DNA of 64,000 bases from Pempheris klunzingeri (GCF_042242105.1 NC_092033.1:4776908-4840907), one strand, 5' to 3'; shown: positions 26,001-38,579, counted from the stretch's first letter. Made by a program: numbers and translations. Notes: generated by a model not told the origin, from the letters alone.

Positions 26001-29000
26001 TCTTCTTACCAGTGTCAAGCCGTTTCACAGGGGACTCTCCCTCCTCTTCATGCTCCCCCTCTCCCCCCTCTTCCTCGCTGTCTCTTCTCCCACTGTGCTT
26101 CCTCTTCTTGCTGTGAAGCAGCGTCTCCAGCCTGGGTATGACCACTGACAAGAAGGATTTGGAGCCCAGCTGCGCGCCCTCCTCGTCTTCCTCCTCCTCT
26201 CCCCCTTTTATGTCGACCCCGTCGGCCCCCTCCTCTCCGCCCTTCGGGGCCTTGTGGGGGCTGGCTGTCTTCGATTTGCGGAAGAGCACGGCGGTGCGGC
26301 GGTTGACGGTTCCCGTGCGCTCGGCGAGGGTGGACGTGGCCACTACGCTCACATCTCCGTCCAGCAAAGAGTTCTGTAGGCTGTCGTGGGAGTAGCCGTT
26401 GAGGTGCGGCGTAGAGGACAGCAGGTCTGGTATTTCACTATCGAACTTGACGCGCTTGCTGTGACTTTTGTCCTCGCAGTCCGGGGCGGCGTCGATTGGT
26501 TTGAGGGTCGGGGGCTCGGGGTCTGTGTCTGAGTGGATGAGGGGAGGGATGGAGTCTGAGGGCTCTAGCTTGGGAGGAAGAGATTTGTCTCCTGTAGGGG
26601 AGAAGAAGATGAAAAGCAGAGACACGAAGTGTTTACAGCTCTAATTTTGACAATACAGCCAACATGAATCGTTCAAACTGCGAGCACTAAGTACAACACA
26701 CATTATTCACACTAGGACACAAAGGCAGTTTTTATAGTTATTGCCAAGTTTTTGATAATTATGCTTTCTTTGGTTTTTGGTTGCAGTGCATCTGGTTGTA
26801 TTATTTATACTAATGTATTTCCCCTCTCTCTTTCATCATCATTACCATTTCCACATGGTGCTATAAAAATACTAAAGTATAATACATTTTATTGTGGCTT
26901 AGCTATGCAGAACAACATAATGAAATTGTTGGCAGACTCCTTTGGAAAAAACAGCAAACAAAAGCTATTCATAACTAGAATTATCGCCTCGCGGTTGTGT
27001 GCCTCCACCAGCCTGTCAAGTTGCAGTTTACATTTATGTCTGTCCAGACCCACAATTAGTGTCACCAATTCAGAATCCAACCACATGTGAAATACGGTTG
27101 CTTCTGTTCTTGAGTTGTGGCGTTGAATAATAACCAGAAGACTGTTGCTGCAGAACATTATGATGTCACAGTGACGCTGACCTTTGACCTTTTGGACATA
27201 AAACGCCATCACGAGTCATCATCCTCGAGTCCAACTGGATTTTACAGTCTACTCATGGCAAAGACAAAAAAAAAAAAAAAGACCTGCAGAGCAACAATAT
27301 TACCAACAGTAATGCGCTACAACACCCACACTTTGTCCAAGTGTAGGAATGCTGACTCAGCGCATTATCTCATGGCGTTTGGGTTTATCATAAAAGTAAA
27401 ACAAGGCACTATTTAGCATAACACTGAGGCATTTTATGAATAAAAAATGAGAGCAAAATTACTTTTTCCATTCTTTTTTCCCCCTCCAACTAGCTCATTA
27501 TAACGCTATCTATTCAGGGATCGGATCCGGAGGGAGACATAAGAGTGTTGTTACGATTCACCAGCAACACTTATTCTCCGCTGCTGGAGCACAACCGTCA
27601 CATCCATGTACTCCTCAAGTTGTTACTGTCTGGTGCTGCAATTTGAAATAAGGAGTTCACAACAAGGTTTTCTGTGTCTGTAAGCCTTCTGAACACTTCT
27701 CAGCTTAGCGATCTGTAATATATTTCAACAACCGTCTCTCAGATATAAACATGCTGATCAGATTTCCATCTACAGTGCCATTTGAACACAAAAGCTGCCG
27801 CTGCTCCACTCACAATTAACTTTCTAATTACAGATTTTTATGACCCGTTCTCTGTCAAAAAGATATGTTGTTGGTGCAATAAAGTCAAATATGTGTACAT
27901 TACGTAATTAAGGTTGTTTCAGCTTTCTAGCTTTAGGAAATAACGGTTAATGGTCACAACCGGAGGTTGTCCCAAATACCAAGAAACATCTGTTTTTAGC
28001 AAAACACAGAGATGGGGTGTGTTATGATTAACGATTAGTTATAGTGGCCTGGAAATCATGCATAATCTCTATTTTGTTCTTCAAATTGCTAAAATAAATC
28101 TAAGATGTGGGAGGTCTGGAACCAGGATGATGTTATAGTACTGAAAGTAGCAAAAACGGCTATACTACCATGTTCCACATACATTAGGTATGAGGAACAG
28201 CATGTGACTTTGCTTTGTGAGGCTGTGTTTTGGGTTGGGGGGGTTAATCTCTGATCTTTATCCTGCGCTACAGGATATTAAGGACATGTGATTCTGTTTA
28301 AAGTCGCAGAGGCTGGTTGACGAGCACGATGTCAACCAGAAAATTCGCTCTCTAATAGTCAAAGCAGATCCATACGTACCCTCATCATCAGGAAAATGTC
28401 CATTGGGCTTCAGTCTCTCTTCTTTAGGATTACTGAGCACTGGGTGGGAGGCAGCGGATGAAGATGATGCCGATGTGGTGGGAGTTGTGGAGGACGAACA
28501 GTGGTGGTGGTGGTGGGAGGGCAGCACTCTCTTTAGGCTCATTTCGTTGCGGACGTCGTTGATGGTCTTTTTGAGCAGCTTTAGGCGCTTGCTGCGGGAG
28601 GGGCTGGACTTCATGGCACAGGTCAGGTCAAACTTCTCCAGAAGCAGCTGAAGCTGCTTTTCCTGAGACAGATGCTCCCGATTGGCTGGCACTAGTAGGC
28701 GGTCCACTACGGAGAGAATGAAAGCAATCACTGGGAGATTGAAAGACAGTTTTCATTTGCCCTTATTCTGATGATGCAAACACATCACACAGGTGTATGT
28801 CTTTGCCACTGCCCTTACCGTCCTCCCAAGAAAAAGATGGCGGTGCTTTGATTTCGGGAGCTTCATCCAGATGCATGCCGCTTTCCGAGTCAAAGCCAAT
28901 TTTCTCCACATCTCGCCGGGCCTTTCTAATCAGAGCCCCACCCTGGTCTCGGAGGCGGACAGCAGCCCGGTAGAAATAGGTGTCCTTTGAGTTATATTTC

Positions 29001-32000
29001 ATACAGTTATCAACAATGAGGTTGAAGTCATTCTCAAACTGCTCCAAGTTGTTGTAGCCCTGTGCATCGATGCGCTGCCGCATGGTGGAGAAGTCCATTG
29101 GGTGCTTGATGTGGTCGAGATAATCGGGCACCTACAGGAAACGGCAAATATGAATGATGAATTACTTCAAAATGACTGAAACTATTTATTTACTAATGAG
29201 AGGTAAGAGGCAAAGATCACTGTGTTGCGTGGGAACTCAATGTTCTACTGTTGTAGATACAGCTGTCATTCATATCAATAGGAGTTGGGCAACATGACAA
29301 TAAAGTTAGTTAGATAGTAAAGTAGCTACAACATAAATGTGTTGTTCTAAGTTTAAAAAATTACTACAAAGTCTTAAAACTTAAGACATTTGATTGTCAA
29401 AATGACAAACACTAGTGATGAACTCCAAAGCCAAAAGTTTCGCCCAACGTGGGGCTCGAACCCACGACCCTGAGATTAAGAGTCTCATGCTCTACCGACT
29501 GAGCTAGCCGGGCTGGCACATGTTAGCACTCTTCACCTTTCACGACCACAAGTCAGGAGACTCTCAAGTTACACATTCAACACACCAGGAAGTCACATTG
29601 CTCAACGATGTCTACTCAGTGTGGGGGAGGGTTGATTTGTAGCCTCAGTCACTGTGTTCTGAACCTGTGACGTGGAGCAGGCAGCTGTCTGCTGGCTGCA
29701 GTCTCTGTGGTTTGTGTCCTAATGCAACTTTTAATACATGTGTGGTGACTCCAGGGACTGATCACCGTTGGTAGTTTGTTTTTAGGTCTACTTGGTGTAT
29801 GTGTGGCTCTTAATCATTAAGGAAACTCATATTAAGTACTTGATATTTAACAAGATCACACTCTGTGTTGTACATGTTCATATGACAGCAATAGGCATCA
29901 CCATTCACGCCATTATTTCAAAATTTCTGGAGTAGTTATCTGGCAATCAGGCAGGAAAATAGGTAAAACAGACATGCTGTGTTGCTGGCAGGGGGCTTTC
30001 GCCCTGACAAATAGCACAATGGCAAAATTCACAGGGCTGTGTTGAAATATGAACCAGCAGGTCCGGTTTGAAGGCATATAAAACAGGAAATCGTGGGATG
30101 CTCAGGAAGACTATATAAGTCCTTGTATTTGCTTTAGGCCGGACTTTACACCTCCTAAAAAGTTAATTGTGGCTGCAGTTGTCTTTCCCATCTCCAACAA
30201 CCAAACAACAAATTGGCATATTGCTACGAGGTATGTCCAGTACTAGGAGTTATTCTTCCTATTATGTGAGCTTGCACCTGTATGGTTAGCAAACAAAATG
30301 CACTGCCATAGCCAAAAAAGGAAGAGCCAGAATTCTGTGTGACCAAACACAACAACAGAACTTAAAAAAGTGTTCAAATATCTGCCGAAGCTCACCTCAC
30401 TGACATCAACCGGCTGGGTGAAGATCCTGGCCTGGTCTTTTGTCTGGAGCTGGTCCAAAAGGGCTCTGAGCAAAATACTGAAGGGGGTGAGCTGCATCTC
30501 CATGAGGGTCTCCTGCTGTTTGATCTACAACACAGCACAGAGGGAAACCATTAGAAGTTCGGATTGTTTCATTTATTCAGCAGAATTGCTCTGACCTCAG
30601 GTGACGCCAGGCGTCTGCTCGTCCGCTCCTACCTCTTCCCTCTTGAGCTTCTCCCTCTTGCGGATTAGCTCCAGCAGCAGCCGGGCTCTCTCCAGGTCGT
30701 GTCTGAGACGATGCCATTCCTTCAACTGGTCCTTCAGTGCCCTGCTCTCCTCCTCATTCTGCCTCTGGACAGGAAATTCAAATAAAGACCAGTTTAAAAA
30801 AAAAAAAAGAGTAGAATCAAAAATAATCAACTTGCACAATGGCTGCGTGTTTCTCAAGAAAATACATTTTCCATAAAATGAGGTTTTCACTGAGATCCAC
30901 ATTTAGCAGCAAACACACAACACGGCCAAACACCTTTTAATAGCAGCAGTAAAGTGTTGAAAAGCGTACTAGGCAAAACATAAAAGATTACAATGGAACA
31001 AAGTAAAAACGTGTGAAATTGAATGGCCATATGAAAAATTAAAACACATATTTAGAGTTCTAAAAGCTACTGGTACTTTGGTAAAAGGCAAAATGAAGAC
31101 TGAAAGCCTTCTGTGGTTGACTGACAGATGAACAAACCGGCTGTGCATTCTTCTGCGCCTGCAGGCTTGTCTGAAGGCGTCTGATGAGGGGAAGCCCATT
31201 CCTGGATTGCCTCTTTAGTGTCCAGTAATTAAGGACCAGCTCCACAAATGCTTTCTTCTTCTGGACTGACACCTGGTTCAGAATGGTTTGTAATCTAAAA
31301 GAGGAAGATGGGTATTAGGAGGATACAGCCAGGGTGGTTACCAACAACTAGCACATTTTAAGAGTCACTAGCTGCTTGCAGGTTTATATTCCGGTATATA
31401 TAAATTCAGAAAACAGATTATGGGAACAGTGGCACAGAGTGGAACAGAGTTTTTCAGTGACAAACTTAAAACAGCAGTGGACTGGCATTCGACACAGACC
31501 AAATGCATGAACGCCAAAACACTTGCCAATGTCACATTTTTGAGAAACACAGACAAGTGCTCCCTAGACCACCAGTCCCACATCAAGCAATACATCAATG
31601 GCGTTCAAGTGAATGTAACTGAATATCCCACAATGAATCGCATACTATGCCTCGTATCATTCACACAGCTCATAATTATACCTGTGAGCAGGAAAAGTAG
31701 GCACAGTAGGAGGGTTTGCAGCTTCGCTTTCAGGTTCAGGCTCAGGCTTCTTGTTCTTACTCTTCTTCTTCTGTTTTCCTTTTGACTGTACTTTCTCTTT
31801 GACCACTTTCTTACATAGTCCATTTTTGGGTTTGGCATCATCGTAGATTGTAAGAGGCCTCCTTACACACCCATTAGGTGTGTGAGCTCCACAGTAGGCT
31901 GTCTTTTTCACAGAGAAAGTAGGCTCTCCTGTTTCCGTAACGTCTTTGATTGGCTCCATTTTCATAAAGAGGCCAGCCTTTTGGGCACAGCTGACATGGA

Positions 32001-33072
32001 AGGCGGTGTAGCAGTTGGCTTTGTGGCACTGGATGCACGCCCCAACACCTCTCTCCTTGCAGAGGTAGCAGGTGAGCTTCCAGCGGGCAGGGGGAATGTG
32101 GCTGACACCATCAATGGGTTCGATGAAGGTGGTGTTGGAGAAGCCGACCTCGGGAACCCAGAGGGCACACACCACGTGGCCCCAGCGGTCGTCGTCTGTT
32201 TTTTTCACCGCTCCACCTTTGTTAGGACAGAGGACGCAGTCTGCGGGCTGGGTGGGTGACTGGAGGCAGTGTCTGCAGAGCCACTGGCCCTCAGGAATGT
32301 AGGGCACACCGTAACATTCCTGGTGCACAGCCACGTTGCACATATCACAAAACAGGATGGCGTTGCTGTTGTGACACTCTCCATCCATGCAGATGCAGCA
32401 GACGGCGTCCTCGTCGATGGGAGCTTGCTTTTCGCTGCCTTGATCCAGGCTCTCCAGGTACAACTCTTTCTCAAAGCGATCAATAAGGAACTCAAAGACG
32501 TTGTGAGAGACCTGACTGACCCCTTCACTTCTCCGTTTTTCATTGACCAAATCCAGCCATGCATAATCTTCCTCGTCCATGTCGTACTCCGTTTCCTCAT
32601 CCAGCTCTTCCTCCGTCTTCTCCGTGTATTCATAAAAGGCAGCTGGGCGCTTAGGAACTGCTGGAAGATTATATTCCACTGTACGAAATTTAGGCTCCGG
32701 AAGCTTTGGACCAGCATTAACACCGGCATGATGTCCGCCTCCCTCCCCATGGCCAGTGATGCCCAGTGCAGCGTTTCTCTTCTCCTGGTTGTTTTTTAGT
32801 CTGACTGACCTCAGGAGGACCTGCTGCTGCGGTTTCTCAGCATTCTCCTTATTGCTGGTGCACTCCATCATCTCCTGCACCATGGGGTCATCGTCCGACA
32901 TCACGTCCAGCTTGTCATATATGCTGACCCGATGGATGCGGCCATCGATATCGAACTCCACCATGCGCTGCGCCTGGGCGTACGTCAAGATCTGCTTGTT
33001 GGGGGAAGGCTTGATGGGAGATGGTGGCCTCTGCGGCACCGCAACTCGGTGCTGCCGAGCTTTCTTTTTCAT
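21173..33072 (-). CDS. brd1: Bromodomain-containing protein 1 (BRPF2), 12 coding exons
   Basis: Scaffold of MYST acetyltransferase complexes (KAT7/HBO1, MOZ/MORF) with ING4/5 and MEAF6; it acts in the nucleus on histone H3. Exons, in transcript order: 31682-33072, 31138-31294, 30633-30764, 30396-30524, 28819-29131, 28380-28706, 26010-26591, 25394-25535, 24507-24640, 23291-23400, 22548-22702, 21173-21356. They total 3756 bases (1251 residues) and all phases agree. Visible domains: the BRPF N-terminal motif [22 protein letters not shown] (about 30-51), PHD1 from CCICMDGEC (about 225), a zinc knuckle, PHD2 (to about 394), a bromodomain about 565-670 with the acetyl-lysine Asn in KYN (650), and a C-terminal PWWP from [17 protein letters not shown] (about 1120). 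The end, SDLSDVD, matches BRD1 (human SDLSDID), as does [12 protein letters not shown]. It is longer than human BRD1 (1058/1189), mainly in the acidic 582-base exon 7 and a His/Ser-rich stretch in exon 6. BRPF1/BRPF3 were considered; synteny and these motifs favour BRD1. Confidence 0.95.
22752..22772. repeat. Short (CA)n run in brd1 intron
   Basis: About ten CA units just upstream (on the minus strand) of brd1 exon 11. Confidence 0.9.
22862..23012. repeat. Long compound (CA)n repeat in brd1 intron 10
   Basis: About 150 bases of CA repeat. The left third is broken at intervals by a CC step, giving a higher-order unit of roughly 12-16 bases; the right two thirds are uninterrupted. It lies between brd1 exons 10 and 11. 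Confidence 0.95.
24787..25362. mobile_element. MITE-like element with TTAAAGGGAT ends, in brd1 intron 8
   Basis: The left end is CTTAAAGGGATTGTCAGG and the right end is GCCATCCCTTTAAGG, short inverted repeats. Inside are the phrases GAAGTGGGGCTGTATGAGGTA and GCCCCCAGTTTGGAGGAGAA, which I recognise from a very frequent percomorph repeat. There is no transposase. It sits between brd1 exon 9 and exon 8 and does not touch splice signals. Confidence 0.7.
26970..27240. repeat. Interspersed fish repeat fragment in brd1 intron 6
   Basis: The text around ATTATGATGTCACAGTGACG, CTGACCTTTGACCTTTTGGA and TCGAGTCCAACTGGATTTTA matches a common non-coding fish repeat from memory. Its boundaries are approximate, and no target-site duplication was found. 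Confidence 0.5.
29441..29513 (-). tRNA. tRNA-Lys (anticodon CTT)
   Basis: 73 bases on the minus strand with a full cloverleaf: acceptor stem GCCCGGC/GTTGGGC (G-U pairs at positions 5 and 6) and discriminator G. The A box is TAGCTCAGTCGG, the anticodon arm is GAGACTCTTAATCTC with anticodon CTT, and the B box is GGTTCGAGCCC. No intron is present and CCA is not encoded, as expected in eukaryotes. A TTTT pol III stop follows a few bases downstream. It lies in the brd1 intron between coding exons 4 and 5, on the same strand as the host gene. The promoter boxes look intact, so it is probably functional. Confidence 0.95.
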
Positions 33073-33092
33073 CTTGACGCTCCGTGTTGCTG

Positions 33093-33902
33093 TGGAGACC
33101 CAGAGCGGAGAGAAACAGCTATAAATCTACATAGATACAGTGTTGTGTGGCCTAATGCACACTTTTTCACAGCAACAAAACAATCAAACAACAAAAACAG
33201 AATTGTTTCAAAAGTGAGACTTCCTCAAAAGCATGAGATAAGGCTGTCATATCAATGCATCACATGCAAGTCAGATAATAAATCATATTAGTGACATCAT
33301 TTCTAATTGATTGGTATAATAATGTGCCTGATTGAAAAATAGGGTATTCTGGTCCTCTGGAGCAAAACACACAAAGGCATAGCATTTTAATGCATTACAC
33401 TTTAATAACATTTAACCAGTTAACCAGCTGATAAAGAACCTAAAAGGACGTGCAACTGTCACTGGTGTTACTGCTTCACACTACAGAGACTGTCCATGTT
33501 ATGAACTGAGATGTAGTAGCCAGCTGCATCTTACAGCTTTGTCAATGAGCTGAGGCATTTAAATGCGGTGGGGGGCGGCCACTCAGGCCACTTTCAATAT
33601 GACTGCGCAGGAGTTTAGCACTTGCCCATTTGGTGCAGAGATGCAATTCCCTTTAGATTAACAAGTCACAGTCAAAGTGACCAAGTTGCTAACAATAACA
33701 TTAGCTAGCCAGCTAGCTAACAAGAGGAGCTAGCCACCCCCTAAACGGACCAAATGGCGTCAAACAACACAAGAGCTCTTTAAAACAACGTTTGTTAAAT
33801 CACACACAAAGCGTACCATCAAACATTTTACAGATGCACCGTGTGCCTCCTCGTCTTCGCCAGATAAAAAACAGAAAAGCAAATAAAAACCAAAGCACGT
33901 AC
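33093..33902 (-). other. brd1: brd1 5' UTR intron (predicted)
   Basis: On the minus strand the coding exon 1 acceptor is at 33090-33092 (TCTCCACAG), 17 bases before the ATG at 33072. An upstream consensus donor, GAG/GTACGT, is at 33897-33903. Together they predict a non-coding first exon ending at 33903 and an intron of about 0.8 kb. The ATG at 33072 opens [16 protein letters not shown], which matches the basic N terminus of BRD1. The exact exon 1 start is unknown. Confidence 0.55.
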
Positions 33903-35307
33903 CTCGGATTCACGAACAGTTTTGCTAGTTGAAGGAGACGGTAGCTAGCCAGTAGCCTTACAAAGCAATGGCGATACGGCCTGCTAAGTGGCTCTAATTC
34001 AGTACACAATGTTCTCATCCAACGGGCGATACTGGGGTCTTTTCGGATACTAATAAAAAGAGAAAGAGGCCTGCTTGGTGCCTGTGAGGTTCCGATACTA
34101 AATTCCACAGAGAGCACACTGTTGTTTGCTTTGTGGACCATTAATATGCTAACAGTCGCTCGCTAGCCACAGTCGACCAGCAGCAAATAGCAGCAGCAGC
34201 ACTACGGACGGCTCATCCCCCAACACAACAATGCGTTTCAGCAGACAACTCCCACCCGTACGCACCGCTCTACGTGTGACGCTGGAGGTCATGTTGGTGG
34301 TGAGTCGTAGATTTCGCACAAAAGCCCATCTGTCACACAATCAATGCATTGCCTTTTGTCAGACCCGTACTAGCCATACGCGCAGACAAAGCTGCAAAAC
34401 AAAGCGCGAATCATGGCAGTAGCGCCGTGTGAGTAAAGCTGACACCTATCTGTGTTTTTGGTTCAGGGATCGGGGTGTGAGCCAAGTCATAACCAGCGGA
34501 TATCATTCTTAAAATGGCACGTCTGGCTGTCATAGCGTGGGCTATTGATTCAGCATTTTCTCCCGTGGTCGCAGAGGACAGTGGGGACATTAGCAGGACA
34601 ACAACAAACCACTGTCGTGTGCCCCACCCTGGTGACCAGTTCTCCCCAGACTGGATCCTCCAGGTCAATAACACCCCCGTCGGTTTAAAGCAGCCATAAC
34701 GTCCCGTAGTGATGAAACCAAATATGCTAAATATTCACATTTCAAATCCTTGTGTTTCCATGTGTAGGAAACATCCACCAGACCGTGAACGCATCACACA
34801 ACAGAACCAGTTTATTCATTGAGTCATTGAGCAGTAATTATATCGTAGTAGCAAGCTGTTGTTTTTATTATTATTATTGTTGTTATTATTATTATTATTA
34901 GTGGTTTTAGACCGCATAACGTGAAATGGTTCCGTAAGTTAACCGTTACTGTTAATATAACCGATTCTCGCTTGTTTTATGTGAAGATAAACCCGCTATA
35001 AGTCGCTCCATTTTGTTATTTTAATAATTAGACGCCCACAGCTGATACTACTGAGGGGGAATGTGGTAAAATAAAAGGCGATATTAGGCGAAATATCGCT
35101 TAAATGTGTCGCACAGAGGACCGTCCGCCCGGTGACATCATTAAAACATGTTCCTTCCGTCCGACGCTGTGTGGAGCTGCTCCGGCCGAACTGCTAGCAA
35201 ACCAGGAGACAAAAGCAACAAAGTGAACCCCCCTCCGGATCAATCAAATGTGTCATATTTAACTGTTTAGGAGCCGAAACCTGGCGATCACATCGTCTCA
35301 CTTCACT
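33903..35307. promoter_or_regulatory. brd1-zbed4 divergent promoter region with both non-coding first exons
   Basis: brd1 (minus) has a donor at 33903 and zbed4 (plus) has one at 35307/35308 (CACT/GTAAGT), so both genes are transcribed away from this 1.4 kb block. CpG is clearly more frequent here, especially at about 34.2-34.45 and 35.1-35.45 kb, than in neighbouring DNA. No TATA box stands out. An ATT microsatellite lies at 34866-34900. Transcription start sites cannot be fixed from the sequence; roughly 34.15-34.4 kb (brd1) and 35.1-35.2 kb (zbed4) are guesses. Confidence 0.55.
34866..34900. repeat. (ATT)n microsatellite
   Basis: Slightly interrupted run of TTA/ATT units within the intergenic promoter region. 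Confidence 0.85.
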
Positions 35308-38300
35308 GTAAGTACCCGGAGCACATGTACCCGTCCGAGGAGGGTTTAACGGGGCCGGGACGTCGTGGTTAGCGCCGGTCAGATTCGGATCCCGTGCGGT
35401 TCGTGTGTTGCCACGGCTGGGTTCTGCCTCGCCAGGTTAGCTAGTGTGTCCTGTGTGTGGCCTAGCTGGCAGCTAACCAGCTAGCAGTCGTGGTGTGGTC
35501 CGAAATTTCCAAACCGCCTCTCGGAGCTCATCACGCCGCTGATGGGATAGTTGTAGAAGTGGTTTTGTCTCAAATTGCTGTGGCACAAATCCATGTGACA
35601 GAAGTGTTGTACCTGTGTGTTGTTTTTGTCTGTTTATTAGCTTTGCGGCTAACCCAGTTAGCACCAGGATAGCCACCGTGGTGTTTACTGATGATGTAGC
35701 CTAACTGCCAGCGTTTCTTTGAATTGTAATGTGAAATATTTATTGGTTTAAGGCTGGCACAAGTTTCAGGATTTGTGTTAGCTGTTCAACGAGGGTAAGC
35801 CGGTGCGTGAGTATCCATTTACAAGTTGGTGTGTTAGGTGGAGATGAAAGCTAGTCAGCGTTGGCAATTTTTTTTTTTGCTGTCCTCTCGTATCTTCTTA
35901 GCACTTAAGCCAAACCCGGAAAAACTGTCTGTCACTGTTCACTTAGGAAATGGCTTAACTTTACCAGCTTTTCTGGCTGTCTGCTGCCGTGAAAACATGT
36001 ATTAATAATTAATGGTGCAATTGGGTATGTTGGTCACATTCATGAGGGTAGATTAAGATGAGTGAACGGTTAATATTGTTAGATATGGTTTTAGTCGAGA
36101 TTGCTAACAAGTTGGACTGCATGAGGTTGACAGTGGTGGACTTAGGCTTATGTCCTCAGTGTTTTGTGTCTTGCATGTATACCTATTGTATCTTGTGCTA
36201 GGTTAACAATCCTCCAGGTCTAGTCTGTGAATTAAATTAAGGAGTGTTGTCTTATTAATATTTTTCCCTTATTTTGTATACTGCATGTAAAGCATGATTC
36301 ATCTTGACTGCACTGGTTTATAGAAACACAATATTTCCTGAAATAAGAAAAACAAATGGTACATAGACTTAACATTGAGTGCCCAGTGAGGCACTGGTTG
36401 TTCATAACAGACCACATTTGACCTAATCCCACAGCCGGTGGTGTATCTGCAATCAGAGAACAGAGAGATTCTGTTTAAGTACAGGGCATATCCACCCAGT
36501 TACCAGGTTATTATGGACACCAATCTAAGACTAATGCCGTCTAATGCAACAGCCATGCAATAAATATTACTTCATGAATATTATATTGAGCAGTTTTTTT
36601 GTTTAAATTGTTTTTTAGAGATGTTGATTCAACTCACTGGTCATTTTATTATTTTTAAATAGATTGCATTATATTTAGAGGTAAATATAGATGCATAAAA
36701 ATTTAATATTCTAACCTTCATTAAGGTGGCGAGTAATGCAGGCCTGTGAGACTGCATTATTTTTAGCTAGGTGGAATTTAAAAGCAGGCATCCGAATTAA
36801 GGCTAAATGGTATTGGCACATTTCACCATGTGTATCAATTAATGTCATGGCAGGATCATCATTTCGACAGAGTGGTGCTAATACAGCATTCACAGTATAT
36901 TAAGATCCTAATGTAATGGCCACCTCCTCCGATTTCAGTCATCAGTTCCTCAAAATGTAGTAGTCAGTGCAGCCGCTGAAGAGTGTCACTGTAATGAAAA
37001 CGCTTCTATACAAGGATCCACAGTCAGTGTATTAAATATTTAAGATGCATTCATGTGGAGTTGTGTGTAGATTTACTGTACTGTGAGCCAGTTATACATA
37101 ATCAAATGTGATACGAAAGCTACCAGTGTTACAGAGCAAACAGATTAATTCCCAAAACTCAGAACTGAAAATTCTGAATTTGAAATACTGTGAATATTTC
37201 AGTGGTAAGCATAATTATTAATACATTGGAAAACATTTTAAAATAGTTTTAAGGGATGAAGATAACTTGTGGGGATGAACACAGGCTATAATAATAATTC
37301 AGAAAGCTGACCAAATTGAGTAACAGCTCAGTGGAAGAAGCTTAGCCAGGTGTTCCTGCTTGTGATGAGTGATAACCACCCTGGTGGCTGCTTGCATAAT
37401 GCTGTGGGCTATGAATGCAGGTCTTCCAGTGAACCTGAAGGCCAGGCTGAACCTGCACAAGTTAATAAGACAGTGTAGCCTCACAAAGACTTGCTACTGT
37501 GTTCAGGCAATCCTTATCAACGTGACAAAATCAGAAATCAGTGTGGTCAATACGGGTGGTAAATTGAGAGTTTTATTAAACATGATTTTACAGCAGGAGT
37601 TGTGACTTTTAACCTCAATACACCATTTATTACCACCAAACGTTGTGCAAAGAGCCTGGTCAGTCTGTTTTAAAATATTATATAAAATGTAATGAATAAT
37701 AGAGCTGACCTATGTACAAAAATAACCTTATTGTTTTGATACTGAGCTGTAAAAACCTTCAGTTGCAGTAGAATTTGCACAAGTTCAAGCCTTGTGTAGT
37801 GTTATTACCATGAGTTTTTAACAAAATCTAAAAAACTGCAGAAGAGCAGGCCTGGTGTGAACATTGAGAAAGAGAAATGATAATATCACAGTGCCGTTTT
37901 GAATTTCTTCCATAAGAAGTTCAGCTCCCTAATGTTTTGGTCAGTGATCCCTGTCGGATGATAGTCAGCTTACTTGACACACTGTTAGTCAGGTTTTTAG
38001 TCATGCAATCGCCATACACAGCTTTGTGCTTAAAGACAACCAACACACTGTTACTCATTGACACTAAAGTCACCTCTAGCTCTTCAGCGTTTGGGTCGGT
38101 TGTGGCCATTTTCATGTCATAGCACACCAATCATCAAAGCTTGTGAGTAGCATGGCATTTTCAAGTCTTTTTTCTTCATGTTCTCTCACATATGTCATGT
38201 GGAGCAGAAGACAACATATGAGCATGTGACCGTGTGTTTCTGGCCCTCTGGTTATTTAGATTGTAGAGGTTAAAAAACTCTTTTCTTTAAATTGCAGCTT

Positions 38301-38430
38301 TAAAAATTGCACTTTATTACATTCAGTCCTAATGTACAGGACTTTTGTGTTTCTGCAGAATACCCATATTACCTGTCTCATTATTTCTTAAGACTACACT
38401 CTGACGTCTTTTCTCCCTCCATCTCTCTAG
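35308..38430 (+). other. zbed4: zbed4 5' UTR intron (predicted)
   Basis: The donor GTAAGTAC starts at 35308; the acceptor CCATCTCTCTAG ends at 38430 after a pyrimidine tract. Nothing else was recognised in these 3.1 kb: no repeat family, no RNA gene and no coding frame of note. A non-coding first exon followed by a single coding exon fits the known layout of ZBED4. Confidence 0.6.
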
Positions 38431-38466
38431 GTCGTGTGGAGAGAGGTGGAACTACTTCAGTCATAA

Positions 38467-38579
38467 ATGGAGAGGGACAAGCAGGCACCCTGTGTCCCCG
38501 ACAGCCACACACTCTTTACAACACCTGCTTGAGAGCCGCAGTATCGATGACTACACCTGAAAACACTGATTACGTTTGA
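38467..38579 (+). promoter_or_regulatory. zbed4: Two upstream open reading frames in the zbed4 leader
   Basis: Between the predicted acceptor (38430) and the main ATG (38624) there are two complete short frames. One is 38467-38532 (21 codons plus stop) and the other 38547-38579 (10 codons plus stop). The second ends 44 bases before the zbed4 start. Their presence is directly visible; any effect on translation is inference. Confidence 0.6.

Noticed and set aside
21173-33072. Calling the PHD-bromodomain-PWWP gene BRPF1 or BRPF3
   Set aside because: The C terminus SDLSDVD, the [12 protein letters not shown] segment and the N-terminal text fit BRD1, and the neighbours zbed4, alg12 and creld2 fix the BRD1 locus.
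33800-34141. Minus-strand frame of 113 codons upstream of brd1 exon 1
   Set aside because: It runs through the predicted non-coding first exon and its donor, and encodes nothing resembling the BRD1 N terminus.
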